This document shows positions 1 to 8,374 of a stretch of 64,000 nucleotides of DNA, in pieces; positions within the stretch are counted from its first letter, which is position 1, and every line of letters starts with the position of its first letter. Location of the stretch: assembly GCA_900768685.1 (NCBI GenBank), contig CAAGDX010000024.1:21496-85495 (forward strand), read 5' to 3'. The position numbers and the translations under genes are program-made. Under the pieces are notes generated by a model. That model did no database searches. It saw nothing but the letters and a program-made list of their open reading frames with translations, and was not told the DNA's origin. The DNA is from Bacteroidales bacterium (GTDB lineage: Bacteria; Bacteroidota; Bacteroidia; Bacteroidales; Muribaculaceae).

Positions 1-2
1 CA

Positions 3-467
3 GGTTTCATGAAAGACTATGCCTGCGAACGTATCTATCGTGACGCTCGTATCACTTCAATCTACGAAGGTACAACTCAACTCCAGGTGGTAGCCGCTAT
101 CGGTCACGTCACTACAGGCAGCTACAACGTACTCTTTGAAGAATACGACAAGATGCCGGTGTCTGAAGAACTCGCAGCACAGAAAGAAACCATCAAGGCT
201 ATGCTGGAAAAATATCAGGCTGCAGTTGCTGCCGTTAACGAAGTAAACGACCCTGAATACACTTCTTTCGTAGCTCGCCGTCTCGTAGAAATGGCTGGAG
301 ACTTGGTGATGAGCTACCTCCTCGTTACAGACGCAAGCCGCTATGGCTCAGAGTCTATGACAAAGAGTGCTAAGGTCTATGTAAACTTCGCTAAAGCGGA
401 AGTTGAAAAGCACAGCTCTTTCATTGCATCTTTCAACCCTGCAGACGTTAACCTCTACAAAGCATAA
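3..467 (+). CDS. Acyl-CoA dehydrogenase, C-terminal part (cut by window edge)
   Basis: This is the last 154 codons of a gene that begins before the window; the frame is open from base 3. The residues GFMKDYACERIYRDARITSI followed by YEGTTQLQ match the C-terminal FAD-binding helical domain of acyl-CoA dehydrogenases, where YRDAR and IYEGT are hallmark motifs. Such enzymes oxidise acyl-CoA thioesters and pass electrons to electron-transferring flavoprotein. About 100 residues follow the motif, as in the long, roughly 570-600 residue form often found in Bacteroidales, where etfA and etfB commonly lie nearby; here they would have to be upstream. The catalytic glutamate lies outside the window, so substrate length cannot be judged. 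A terminator follows 25 bases after the stop. Confidence 0.9.
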   Translation, partial: GFMKDYACERIYRDARITSIYEGTTQLQVVAAIGHVTTGSYNVLFEEYDKMPVSEELAAQKETIKAMLEKYQAAVAAVNEVNDPEYTSFVARRLVEMAGDLVMSYLLVTDASRYGSESMTKSAKVYVNFAKAEVEKHSSFIASFNPADVNLYKA

Positions 468-492
468 TTTTTACCATATAGTTAATCCAAAA

Positions 493-528
493 AGGGGTGA
501 CATCAGTGAGATGTCGCCTCTTTTTTTT
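493..528 (+). terminator. Rho-independent terminator after acyl-CoA dehydrogenase
   Basis: A 12-bp stem (493-504 with 510-521, two G-U wobbles) closes a 5-base loop and runs into eight T's at 521-528. It ends the acyl-CoA dehydrogenase transcript. Confidence 0.9.
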
Positions 529-569
529 CATCCATTATTTCCCAAAAGAAATTGATGTTTTCCTGTTAC

Positions 570-600
570 GAAACGGCTATTTCGGAAACAGCCATTTCGG
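570..600. repeat. Short nested inverted repeat
   Basis: The arms GGCT and AGCC enclose ATTTCGGAAAC, with flanking CGAAA and TTTCG arms and two copies of ATTTCGGAA. It sits just past the 3' end of the minus-strand glycosyltransferase gene. There is no T-run on the minus side, so it is not a clear terminator; it may be a transcript-end hairpin. Confidence 0.35.
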
Positions 601-606
601 AACTAT

Positions 607-1545
607 TCAACATTTTTTACCGGAAAGAGCAAACAGAATGCGTGCTATAATCCAAGCACCTCTACCAAAAATGTGATGCCAATGATAGAGCGTTTTAACT
701 ATCGCAGGGGGTGTAACACTCCTGCAAGCCTCGTTTAGAAGTCGTTCAGCACTACTTTTATCGCCCTCAAGGTCGTAAAAAGCAGCAAGAACGGCACGAC
801 GATAATCCACCCACGGAAGAAAATTTTCAAAATGCTTTTTCACCGTTTTTTCCACTTCATCAAGGCATTTTTCCACTTTCTCTTGCTTGTCAGACAAATG
901 CGTGGAAGTATAAGATTCCGCTGTATAAAAACTCTTCACAAGCGGCTTTCCCTGACGGTATTTCATAGTAGGATTAGCGGCAAGAAGGCGGATTCCAAGT
1001 TCATAATCGTCCCAGATTGTCAGTTCCTCATTCCAGCCACCTACTCTCCGAACCAATTCCGTTTTAGCAGCATACCTATATGTAGATAAAATACTCAGCA
1101 CAAGGTGATTACGCACCAAATTTTGCATCGTAAACTTCACAGTACGAGTTTTTCCTCCCGCGAGTTCCTGAAGTCCGTCCCAACCGATTATGTCCGGGTG
1201 ACTGAAATCTGAAACAGACTTGATTATTGATGACAAATGCTCCGGAAACATCACATCATCGGAATCAAAAAAAAGTACATATTCCGTGGTGACATTGCGG
1301 AGTCCGCAGTTGCGGGCAGCGGCGGCACCGGGCTTTTTTTCCGAGAGAATGGTGCAATCAATGTCCGGGTTCTCATTTTTCCACGTTTGCAGTACCTTCA
1401 GTGAATCGTCTTGCGAATTATTGTCCACAAGTATCAGAGCAAAATCACGCGTATCTTGCTCCGACAGGCATTGCAAGGTTCTCCCCACAATGTCTGCCCG
1501 GTTATAAACGGGAATTACTACGGTTAATATTTTCGCTTCTGTCAT
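607..1545 (-). CDS. Family 2 glycosyltransferase (GT-A fold)
   Basis: The N-terminus ILTVVIPVYNRADIVGRTL, then LILVDNNSQDDS, the FFDSDD metal-binding motif near residue 100 and WDDYELGIRL near residue 180 are the usual order of a GT2 inverting glycosyltransferase using a nucleotide sugar. The second half is less conserved and presumably binds the acceptor. No membrane segment is evident, so it should act at the inner cytoplasmic face. A start at 1602 would overlap the upstream gene; I prefer the Met at 1545, immediately before the conserved strand, giving 312 residues and a 40-base gap. Acceptor and product cannot be told from sequence; cell-surface glycan synthesis is the likely role. It follows the ATP-grasp-like gene in the same direction, probably in one transcript. 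Confidence 0.85.
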   Translation of the reverse strand: MTEAKILTVVIPVYNRADIVGRTLQCLSEQDTRDFALILVDNNSQDDSLKVLQTWKNENPDIDCTILSEKKPGAAAARNCGLRNVTTEYVLFFDSDDVMFPEHLSSIIKSVSDFSHPDIIGWDGLQELAGGKTRTVKFTMQNLVRNHLVLSILSTYRYAAKTELVRRVGGWNEELTIWDDYELGIRLLAANPTMKYRQGKPLVKSFYTAESYTSTHLSDKQEKVEKCLDEVEKTVKKHFENFLPWVDYRRAVLAAFYDLEGDKSSAERLLNEACRSVTPPAIVKTLYHWHHIFGRGAWIIARILFALSGKKC

Positions 1546-1585
1546 CACTATATTAACGTTTCCACTCCACTTATATTGCAAAAAA

Positions 1586-2701
1586 TCACGGAATTGTTTC
1601 AACAGTTATGCAGAAAGGCTGACCCGGCGGCACAAGATTAAGGGTGCCGGAAAGAAGTTTGCCGTTACTGATTATTGCAGTATCTTTTAAGGTTGTGCCA
1701 TAATTTACGGAGAAAAGTGCTTTTACTCCCGGAGCAAGGAATTTTTCACGCCATAACCAAGACACCACGCCCATAGTCATTCGCAGATTAACCTCCGTGC
1801 AAACGTCTATGTGATAACCGTTTTCATCACGGAAAATCATCATATCCACGCCAAAAAAGCCATTGTAAGCATCTCCGATAATCTCAGATAAAACACATGG
1901 TAGTGTTTCTATAAGGTTTGAGAGAGATTCCTTTCCTACATAGCCCGCAAGAATGTCAAAAATCTCGGAATCAGGCAAAAGTATATTTCCGCTGTAAGCA
2001 TTGCCCTCGTTTCTGAATAGTGACAAGCCAACAAATTTCACATCACCTTTTTCTGCACGTAAAAGCATGGCAAAGTCACGGATTTTGTTCACTTCCGGCT
2101 CAAGGAGTACACTGCCTTGCTTGCCGATTATGCCTTCACAACGGCGGATAAATTCCTCACCGCTCATAGATGCAGATGATGCCACTCCCCTACCTGCACC
2201 GGACCATGGTGACTTAAAATAAACGTTGCTCGGCTGATTAGCGACAAATGTGCGGATTTCCTCTGCCATGAACGCCTCAAAAGGCTCTTTTGCTACCTCA
2301 ATTCCATGATTTTTCAGACGTTTCACCACGTCAATAGCAATTCTCCTATGGCTTAGTTCTTTCATTTTGTCCAGTGCGGATTTTGACGGCAAATAATCAC
2401 CGCTTACGCCTGCTGAGCGAAACTTTGCCGCAGCATAGTGTGACCATCCCCATGGCACGCACTGCACATCTGCGGGCAATATATCAGTCACATTCACATC
2501 AATTCCAAAAGAGCCCGAAATATGTGCAAGCCATTCCGCATTTGCATTTTTTGAAAGCACAAAATCACCTGCATCGGCGTACCACAGCGGTAATAGTGAG
2601 CCGCAGAGACTAAGCAGCATGGCATTTTTGGGAGGAGTATAGTTTGCCGTACCAGCCGCTAATGCAAGGTCATTTTCCGGATTAAAAAGATATGCTTTCA
2701 T
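1586..2701 (-). CDS. Uncharacterised ATP-grasp-like protein
   Basis: This 371-residue soluble protein begins MKAYLFNPENDLALAAG, a start I associate with an uncharacterised Bacteroidales family. Residues 161-172 (YFKSPWSGAGRG) look like the lysine and glycine-rich ATP-binding segment of ATP-grasp enzymes, and TEVNLRMTMG near residue 305 looks like the acidic metal-binding E-x-N-x-R strand that closes their active site. ATP-grasp enzymes ligate a carboxylate to an amine or thiol through an acyl-phosphate; the substrates here are unknown. No signal peptide is present. It lies upstream of the GT2 gene, so a role in making a surface or storage compound is possible but unproven. Upstream there is only a weak -7 match (TATCTTTA). 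Confidence 0.6.
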   Translation of the reverse strand: MKAYLFNPENDLALAAGTANYTPPKNAMLLSLCGSLLPLWYADAGDFVLSKNANAEWLAHISGSFGIDVNVTDILPADVQCVPWGWSHYAAAKFRSAGVSGDYLPSKSALDKMKELSHRRIAIDVVKRLKNHGIEVAKEPFEAFMAEEIRTFVANQPSNVYFKSPWSGAGRGVASSASMSGEEFIRRCEGIIGKQGSVLLEPEVNKIRDFAMLLRAEKGDVKFVGLSLFRNEGNAYSGNILLPDSEIFDILAGYVGKESLSNLIETLPCVLSEIIGDAYNGFFGVDMMIFRDENGYHIDVCTEVNLRMTMGVVSWLWREKFLAPGVKALFSVNYGTTLKDTAIISNGKLLSGTLNLVPPGQPFCITVETIP

Positions 2702-2733
2702 TTATAAGGTGTAATTTTCGTGCGTAAAGATAC

Positions 2734-2768
2734 AAAAAAAACGCCGCACCGAAAAAAGATGTGCAACG
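2734..2768 (-). terminator. Terminator after winged-helix gene
   Basis: On the minus strand CGTTGCAC (2768-2761) pairs with GTGCGGCG (2749-2742), with two wobbles, followed by eight T's (2741-2734). It separates the winged-helix gene from the ATP-grasp-like gene. Confidence 0.7.
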
Positions 2769-2827
2769 TCGTATCAGGTTACAAGCTCCGTAGAGCCGCA
2801 TTTCAATTCAAGAAAAAAACGCTACGC

Positions 2828-3037
2828 TTATGCGAGAACGATATTGAGTTCTTTAGCGTCTTCAGCGTTTACAGAGATGTTAACTTTGCCTTCGCGAGCA
2901 AGCCAACCAAGAGCAGCGTAAACTTCTTTATCTTTGAGTTTAGTAGCTTTCTTAAGAGCTTTGAGGCTAAGTTCACCACCTTCGTTGAGGGCATTCCAAA
3001 CTTCACCTGCCCAAGTTCCAATTAATTCTGCGTTCAT
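2828..3037 (-). CDS. Small winged helix-turn-helix protein (DUF2582 type)
   Basis: This complete 69-residue protein resembles the short winged-helix proteins of the DUF2582 family, which are widespread in Bacteroidales. The pattern is a helix (IGTWAGEVWNAL), a helix-turn-helix (LSLKALKKATKLKDKEVYAA with LGWLAREGKV) and a short beta wing ending in NIVLA. Family members are small and probably dimeric; DNA binding is presumed from the fold and no target is known. It stands alone between its own promoter (3105-3135) and a terminator (2734-2768), with a 5' leader of about 60 bases, which suggests an independently and perhaps strongly expressed gene. Confidence 0.85.
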   Translation of the reverse strand: MNAELIGTWAGEVWNALNEGGELSLKALKKATKLKDKEVYAALGWLAREGKVNISVNAEDAKELNIVLA

Positions 3038-3104
3038 TTCAATAAACTTTAAAATTAGACATTAAATAGTACCTATTGATATAAGTATGATTGTTTTTCG
3101 GGTG

Positions 3105-3135
3105 CAAAGTTAACACTTTTTCACCAATTATGCAA
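3105..3135 (-). promoter_or_regulatory. Promoter of the winged-helix gene
   Basis: On the minus strand TTG (3135-3133), a 20-base spacer and TAACTTTG (3112-3105) match the Bacteroidota primary sigma consensus. Confidence 0.75.
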
Positions 3136-3244
3136 ATCAAATTCAATAAATGTCTAAATTTCACGCATTTAGCGACAAAATGGCGAATAAATTATCCACA
3201 ACAGAAGACAAAAATGACAAAAAAATGGCGATTAAAAAGTTGAC

Positions 3245-3283
3245 AAAAAAATCAGAGGCGAGTGATTTTGCACCCGCCCCTGA
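3245..3283 (-). terminator. Terminator after the 1372-residue T9SS protein
   Basis: On the minus strand a 13-bp stem (3283-3271 with 3264-3252, two G-U wobbles) and a 6-base loop are followed by seven T's (3251-3245). It lies 35 bases past the stop codon. The rest of 3038-3317 holds the winged-helix promoter and leader and no gene I can support. Confidence 0.85.
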
Positions 3284-3317
3284 TGATAATTATTCAGAGA
3301 ATAATCCTAACGGAGGA

Positions 3318-6300
3318 TTACTTGTTGATATACACTTTCTTGCCATTTATGATGTAGATACCCTTGTTGAGGTTATAAATATCTGCAGCACCACCATTGC
3401 GTACTACTTGAATACCATCAACAGTGTAAACGTTTATAGCACCTTCTTCACCTGCGAAGATGAATGAAACGCCTGATGTTTCTACTATCCAAGTAAATAC
3501 GAGAGGTTTTTCGTTATTATAGTATTTACTGTAATCGTATGTATATTCAGTATATCCTGCAGGAATTGTGAAAGTATATGTACCTTCTTCCGTGAAGCCG
3601 CCTGCGTACTGGCTGAATTGGAATGCAAGCTGATTCATACCTTCACCATAGTTCTGAACCATAGATACATCTTTATCTTCTCCGCTCGGCAATTTGAGTG
3701 TAGGTACTTCGCCACCAACATATCCGTAATTCCAATTTGATTCCGCACAACCTTCGTATGTAAATACAACATCACCAAGTACTTCAAGGAAAGAACCGCT
3801 TACAGGATTTGCTGTTACTACGAGTTCCGGAGCCGGCTCCTCTATAGTGTATTTAAACTTGATATCAGAAGCATTTGATTCTTCACCATATTCACCGAAT
3901 GTTACACAGCCTGCAGGCAATGTGAGAACGTAATTACCCGGTTCGGTGTATTCTTCAGGTGTAGTTAATTTGAGTACATTAGTTACACTCCAATCGTCAC
4001 CATAGGTAGCATCTGTAATATTGACCACGTTACCATCAGGGAGAGTGATAGTAGGATTACCTGAACCCCAAGAAGCGAATTCGCGGTCAACAAACGTAAG
4101 TTCGAATACATGGAGACTTTCTACCACACCTGTAGCAGGAGTGATAGTGACATTTTCACTTACACCTGCGATAGTGTAATGGAATGTCATATCATACGTA
4201 TTTACACCACCATCAATATTGAGGCAACCAGCAGGAATTGTGAATACGTATTCACCCGGAGCTGTATATTCTTGCGGCAGATAAGCCACAACTTCGTTGT
4301 ATCCTACACCCCATGAAGTATTTGTAACGCTTACTACATCACCACTTGGGAGAGTAATTGTCGGATTTCCTGAGCCCCACATTACGTCTGCTCTATCCGG
4401 GAATGAGAGATAGAACTGGCTAAGACTCTCAACTTCACCCTCTGCAGGAGTGATAACAACGTTTTCAAGGGTTGCTACTTGATATTCAAATACGATATCT
4501 GTGTTATTTGTTTCTGTGTCGCCAAGCATTACACAACCTGCAGGAAGAACAAGGCGATATTTACCGGATGTTGTTACTTCTTCGTTAAGGTATAGGTTTA
4601 TCATATTCCATACATCCCAATCTACGCCTAAGTTGGCGTCCTGGTTGAGTGTCTGCAATACGTTTCCTTCAGCATCTTCAAGGCGTGGGAATGTACTCCA
4701 ACTCCAACCTGCCATAGAGTAATCATTAAATGTAAATGAGAAATCCTTGAGACTGCCAACTGCACCCGGAGCAGGAGTTACGGAAATATTATAAGATGGA
4801 ACAGGGTCAACAGAGCTGCTAACGATAACTGAATATGAGAACTGACGGTTGCCCATAAGTCCGAAACCTGTACCGCTACCGCCTACATTGAAGAATGCTT
4901 CCGGAACAACTATTGTATAATAGCCGGAAGTAGTTATTTCGCTTGTAAGAGGAACTACAACCTTTGTTGAATAATCAGCTTCGCCTTCATACACACCCTG
5001 GATGTTATCGTTATCTGAAGTAGCTACGAGTTCACGGAGTTTGTTATAAACCTCAATCTTGTAGCCGTACTCTGCGTATGCAAGACCTGTAGGATAAGAG
5101 AATGTGAGAGAAGATATAGATTCAACAGTAGCATCTTCTACCGGGTCAACTATTTCAGGAACAGGGAGATTGTATTTGGCATCAAAGTTAAATGTGAAGA
5201 AAGACTGATCTTCTTCGCCATTGTTACCTTGAAGGAAAAGTCCATTTGTATCTTTAGCCTGTACGCTAACTTTGAAAGAATCATACTGATTAAGAACGCT
5301 GCTTGGGATAGTGAGAGTAGCACTTGTGTTGTCATCAGACATTGCCACATCACAATTTTCTGTCATACCCTGACCAAGATTAGCAAATGCTTGAACTATT
5401 TGTACTGCACCACTGAATGTGAGAGTAAATGTATTTTCATCTGCACTCTGAAGGTCGTAATCAGGGTCATTGTTCGGATAATTGAGATAAGACGGGACAA
5501 GAAGCTTCACAGCACTATACTGATATTCAGCCAAAGCACCCTTGATAGCTATAGATGTAGTACCCACGTATGATTCCTTATCATTGTAGAAATCTGAATT
5601 TGTGCTGTAAGCCCAAAGTTTGATTGCATAGTCATTACCTACATAAAGTTTATAATCAATAGGCAACCAGAAGCTCCAGTGACCTTCAGCAGTTTTAGTA
5701 GTTGTTTCATAGAAACTCTTGATAATGTCACCTGTAGTAACATTTTCTATTTGATAAACCATACAGCCGGCTACATCATCAATAGAAGTTGATACTTCAA
5801 GGTAAGAGTCCGCTACGAGTTTTTCAAGTGATTCTACTGTGAGAAGGTCTGCAAGTTCTGCAGTAATCTCTGTTTCATCTGCGTTCTTTGTTACCATCTT
5901 TGCAGAAGTAACAGTCATTTCAGAAGCTTCAACACCTGCAGTTGTGTATGTAGCAGTGATTTCAGAAGAGTGGTCAAGACCATCAGGAGCAGCAAGGTTG
6001 TAAGGAGAAACAACAACTTGAGTGTCTGCATCGCGAGCAAATGAAGGAACAGGAACAGTGAGAGTTACAGAACCTTCAGCTTCATTTTCAACCTTTACGA
6101 TGTTGTCGTTCATCACTTGAGTAGCCATAGATACGCCACCTGAAATGTACGCAAATTGAACACCGTCGTAAGCAAGTTTGCCACCTGTTTCCTGATACCA
6201 TATTTCAATGCTGCTGACACCGTCGATAGAACCGGAAGCAGGAGTAAATTCACTTGCAAGGCTGTAGCTTATCTGTTCGTAAGGATATTGAACGGCAAAG

Positions 6301-7436
6301 CTACCGATAGAGCCGGAACCTTCGCTATATACAGGGCTACCGTCTGCTGCTACAAGACCTTTAAGTACAATAGAGATAGTAGTGAACGCAGCTGCTTCAT
6401 CTTCAGTTGCAAGTGGAAGCATATCCAGTGCACGGCGGAGCTTACCGCGAACGTCAATAGCTATGAGTTGGTCACCAAAGAATTTAACGGTGAGAGGTTC
6501 ATTATAATAAAGTGTTTCAAATTCAAGGTTACCAAATTCAAGGTAAGCAGTTGGAGCAACACTTGTGTCAAGAGCACCGTCAAAGTTGAATTGGATAAGA
6601 CCGTTTGAAGCAGATTCCGGAATCCAAGAATAGAATGTATCCATACCGTTGCCCGGAGTGTTTACAGTGGAAGTAAGCATCACCGGTTTTGCACCTGCAG
6701 AGTAAGTCAAGTCTATATCTTCAAGTGTTTCTTCGCCGTTTGAAGTTGCAACACCTTTAATAATAAAGTGGATTGCATCACCTTCGCTAATACTACCATT
6801 CTGATATAAAGCCACGAGTGCATCTTTAGCTTCAATAGAGATAAACTTGTTCTGAACCGTGTATTTAACAGTTTGTTCAGCACCTTCGTTAATCTTCATG
6901 GCAACAGAGCTAACCTTCACGCTTTTGTTAAACTCAACAGTTACAAAAGCACTTGCAGCACTGAGCACTGAGCCTACTTCCGGTGTGGTAACAGCAACTG
7001 CAAATGGAGTGGGAGCACCATAGTTTACTGTAAAAGTACCACCATTCATACAGAAGCTGTTAAACAAATAGATAACAGTGCCTTTTGCAGTACCATTGGC
7101 AATTTTCACTGTTGTAGTGAAAGGAGCATAGTTTCCTGAAATAGTACCGATTTCCGTTGTCATTGCAGCATCTGAATAGGCTTCAATCTGATCTTGAGCA
7201 ACAATTTCCAGCACTACATTGTCTGTAGTAACATCTTCAGGCACAACAAACTGTCCGTAGAACGGCTTGTATTGTGATGTCTGATACTCGCCCGCACTTT
7301 CAATAATCAACGGGTCGTCTGCCGATAAGCCACTACCTGTAGCGAAGGCGGTATATGCTCCTACTGCCAATACAGCAAGAACAATCGCTACACGAGAGTA
7401 CACCGACTTGAATGTAGAGTACATTTTTTCTCTCAT
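3318..7436 (-). CDS. Large secreted T9SS protein with Ig-like repeats
   Basis: The 1372-residue product has an N-terminal signal segment (VAIVLAVLAVGAYTAFA). It ends in a T9SS type A-like sorting domain of about 50 residues, with INVYTVDGIQVV and then LNKGIYIINGKKV at the extreme C-terminus. The C-terminal half contains about five tandem beta-rich repeats of roughly 100 residues; the third and fourth share SGNPTITLP, a -PGxYVxTxPAGC- core and a final aromatic-rich strand. The N-terminal half has further Ig-like or Big_5-like segments (PEVGSVLSAASAFVTVEFNK). I see no enzyme motif, so a structural or adhesive surface role is likely. It should be exported by Sec, then by SprA and its partners, and anchored to the surface. 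Transcription starts about 235 bases upstream, an unusually long leader. Confidence 0.85.
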   Translation of the reverse strand: MREKMYSTFKSVYSRVAIVLAVLAVGAYTAFATGSGLSADDPLIIESAGEYQTSQYKPFYGQFVVPEDVTTDNVVLEIVAQDQIEAYSDAAMTTEIGTISGNYAPFTTTVKIANGTAKGTVIYLFNSFCMNGGTFTVNYGAPTPFAVAVTTPEVGSVLSAASAFVTVEFNKSVKVSSVAMKINEGAEQTVKYTVQNKFISIEAKDALVALYQNGSISEGDAIHFIIKGVATSNGEETLEDIDLTYSAGAKPVMLTSTVNTPGNGMDTFYSWIPESASNGLIQFNFDGALDTSVAPTAYLEFGNLEFETLYYNEPLTVKFFGDQLIAIDVRGKLRRALDMLPLATEDEAAAFTTISIVLKGLVAADGSPVYSEGSGSIGSFAVQYPYEQISYSLASEFTPASGSIDGVSSIEIWYQETGGKLAYDGVQFAYISGGVSMATQVMNDNIVKVENEAEGSVTLTVPVPSFARDADTQVVVSPYNLAAPDGLDHSSEITATYTTAGVEASEMTVTSAKMVTKNADETEITAELADLLTVESLEKLVADSYLEVSTSIDDVAGCMVYQIENVTTGDIIKSFYETTTKTAEGHWSFWLPIDYKLYVGNDYAIKLWAYSTNSDFYNDKESYVGTTSIAIKGALAEYQYSAVKLLVPSYLNYPNNDPDYDLQSADENTFTLTFSGAVQIVQAFANLGQGMTENCDVAMSDDNTSATLTIPSSVLNQYDSFKVSVQAKDTNGLFLQGNNGEEDQSFFTFNFDAKYNLPVPEIVDPVEDATVESISSLTFSYPTGLAYAEYGYKIEVYNKLRELVATSDNDNIQGVYEGEADYSTKVVVPLTSEITTSGYYTIVVPEAFFNVGGSGTGFGLMGNRQFSYSVIVSSSVDPVPSYNISVTPAPGAVGSLKDFSFTFNDYSMAGWSWSTFPRLEDAEGNVLQTLNQDANLGVDWDVWNMINLYLNEEVTTSGKYRLVLPAGCVMLGDTETNNTDIVFEYQVATLENVVITPAEGEVESLSQFYLSFPDRADVMWGSGNPTITLPSGDVVSVTNTSWGVGYNEVVAYLPQEYTAPGEYVFTIPAGCLNIDGGVNTYDMTFHYTIAGVSENVTITPATGVVESLHVFELTFVDREFASWGSGNPTITLPDGNVVNITDATYGDDWSVTNVLKLTTPEEYTEPGNYVLTLPAGCVTFGEYGEESNASDIKFKYTIEEPAPELVVTANPVSGSFLEVLGDVVFTYEGCAESNWNYGYVGGEVPTLKLPSGEDKDVSMVQNYGEGMNQLAFQFSQYAGGFTEEGTYTFTIPAGYTEYTYDYSKYYNNEKPLVFTWIVETSGVSFIFAGEEGAINVYTVDGIQVVRNGGAADIYNLNKGIYIINGKKVYINK

Positions 7437-7677
7437 TGTGATAAAAAAATTAGTGCCTATCGCAATTTCTTGCGAATCAGCGGTTAAACATTATGTTGTA
7501 GATTAAATTTTTATTCTTAATCATACCTAAATTTCAAGTGTGAAAACAAGTGGTTATGCTATAAACAATGTGAAAAATGTGTCTATTTTATGCAAAATTA
7601 TCGTGCCATTCCACGATTTCCTTACACTTTAATAGACTTTTACACAGCAAATCATTTATTTTCTATCTTTTTCACCG

Positions 7678-7707
7678 CAAAGTTACAACTATTTAATATT
7701 TTCTCAA
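7678..7707 (-). promoter_or_regulatory. Promoter of the 1372-residue T9SS gene
   Basis: On the minus strand TTG (7707-7705), 19 bases and TAACTTTG (7685-7678). This predicts a leader of about 235 bases (7437-7671) with a small GAAA-loop hairpin (CGCAA/TTGCG, near 7460-7474) just before the start codon. Confidence 0.75.
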
Positions 7708-7790
7708 AGTTTTTTGTAAAAAAATAAAACTTATATTTCTTTTGCTTGTCAAAATCAGTAATTCCGGCAAAAAATCTCTACACATTCTGC

Positions 7791-7936
7791 TGCAAAGTCT
7801 ATGCGACTTTGCAATTCTGCAAAATGAGCAAAATCTATACGACTTTGCTCATTTTGACTGTATATCAGTCACTACCCCACCTAGCCGCAAGCGGCAAGGT
7901 GGGGTAACAGATTGCCGCAAGCTCCACCGAGCTTGC
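7791..7936. repeat. Four consecutive hairpins, left end of palindrome island
   Basis: These are perfect or near-perfect palindromes in a row: TGCAAAGTC/GACTTTGCA (7791-7799 with 7805-7813); AAAATGAGCAAA/TTTGCTCATTTT (7821-7832 with 7844-7855); a two-level stem TACCCCACCT plus GCCGC against GCGGC plus AGGTGGGGTA (7873-7906, AA loop); and GCAAGCTC/GAGCTTGC (7917-7924 with 7929-7936). The first two share a CTATRCGAC segment at the loop. No open reading frame with recognisable content runs through them. Confidence 0.8.
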
Positions 7937-7999
7937 ATCTTGACGTTATCCCGGTTCTTCCCGCAAGTTCGTTTGGGATGCCGCGGCTGTGAGAAATTA

Positions 8000-8027
8000 G
8001 ACTAATTAGTCCAATAAGACTAATTAG
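8000..8027. repeat. GACTAATTAG palindrome and direct repeat
   Basis: A perfect 12-bp palindrome GACTAATTAGTC (8000-8011) is followed by a second GACTAATTAG (8018-8027). It belongs to the same noncoding island. Confidence 0.6.
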
Positions 8028-8048
8028 AGGTTTTGCTACTTCATTTGG

Positions 8049-8112
8049 GATGCCGCGGCATGCCGCATCACTACAGATGGCTGGATTCCCGGTTCGCACC
8101 GCTGGTTTGTTT
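8049..8112 (+). repeat. 64-bp direct repeat, copy 1
   Basis: This begins GATGCCGCGGCATGCCGC and ends CGGTTCGCACCGC, one variable base, GGTTTGTTT. It matches 8501-8564 at 58 of 64 positions in the same orientation, and the two copies bracket the hairpin array. The start is itself palindromic (GCCGCGGC, GCATGC). Confidence 0.85.
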
Positions 8113-8149
8113 TAGATGCCGCGACGCTCAATTAGGTGGAGTGAACAGG

Positions 8150-8182
8150 CATCAGCATTGTATCGGTGATACAATGCTGATG
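8150..8182. repeat. 15-bp perfect hairpin
   Basis: CATCAGCATTGTATC pairs perfectly with GATACAATGCTGATG over a 3-base loop. It is the longest perfect stem in the island and directly precedes hairpin unit A. It has no T-run on either strand. Confidence 0.8.
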
Positions 8183-8183
8183 A

Positions 8184-8247
8184 AAAGCCCTGGAGGGGCT
8201 TTAATTGTGGTAAACGCCGGGTTCAGTGTCGGAGACACTTAACCCGG
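8184..8247 (+). repeat. REP-like unit A plus second hairpin
   Basis: Stem AAAGCCC/GGGCTTT (8184-8190, 8196-8202) with loop TGGAG is followed by AATTGTGGTAAAC, then a larger hairpin CCGGGTT-AGTGTC/GACACT-AACCCGG (8217-8247). Unit D (8375-8440) is the same arrangement on the other strand. Confidence 0.75.
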
Positions 8248-8271
8248 TGATACTGAAGTAAATAGGATATG

Positions 8272-8300
8272 CGAGCCTTGGAGAGGCTCGGTTGTGATAA
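8272..8300 (+). repeat. REP-like unit B
   Basis: Stem CGAGCCT/AGGCTCG (8272-8278, 8284-8290) with loop TGGAG is followed by GTTGTGATAA. The loop and flank are as in unit A but the stem sequence differs and remains fully paired. Confidence 0.75.
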
Positions 8301-8319
8301 TGAAATTACCAGCAAATTC

Positions 8320-8349
8320 GTTACCACAACCGAACCCCTCCGGGGTTCG
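8320..8349 (-). repeat. REP-like unit C
   Basis: Read on the minus strand: stem CGAACCC/GGGTTCG, loop CGGAG, then GTTGTGGTAAC. Its flank forms a 16-base inverted repeat with two mismatches against unit B (8289-8304 with 8317-8332), so B and C face each other. Confidence 0.75.
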
Positions 8350-8374
8350 ATATATGGATGTGTGTCTTTCTATC

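Noticed and set aside
3150..3467. Plus-strand open frame of 105 codons overlapping the end of the T9SS gene
   Set aside because: It covers a terminator and the antisense of the sorting domain, and its translation has no domain.
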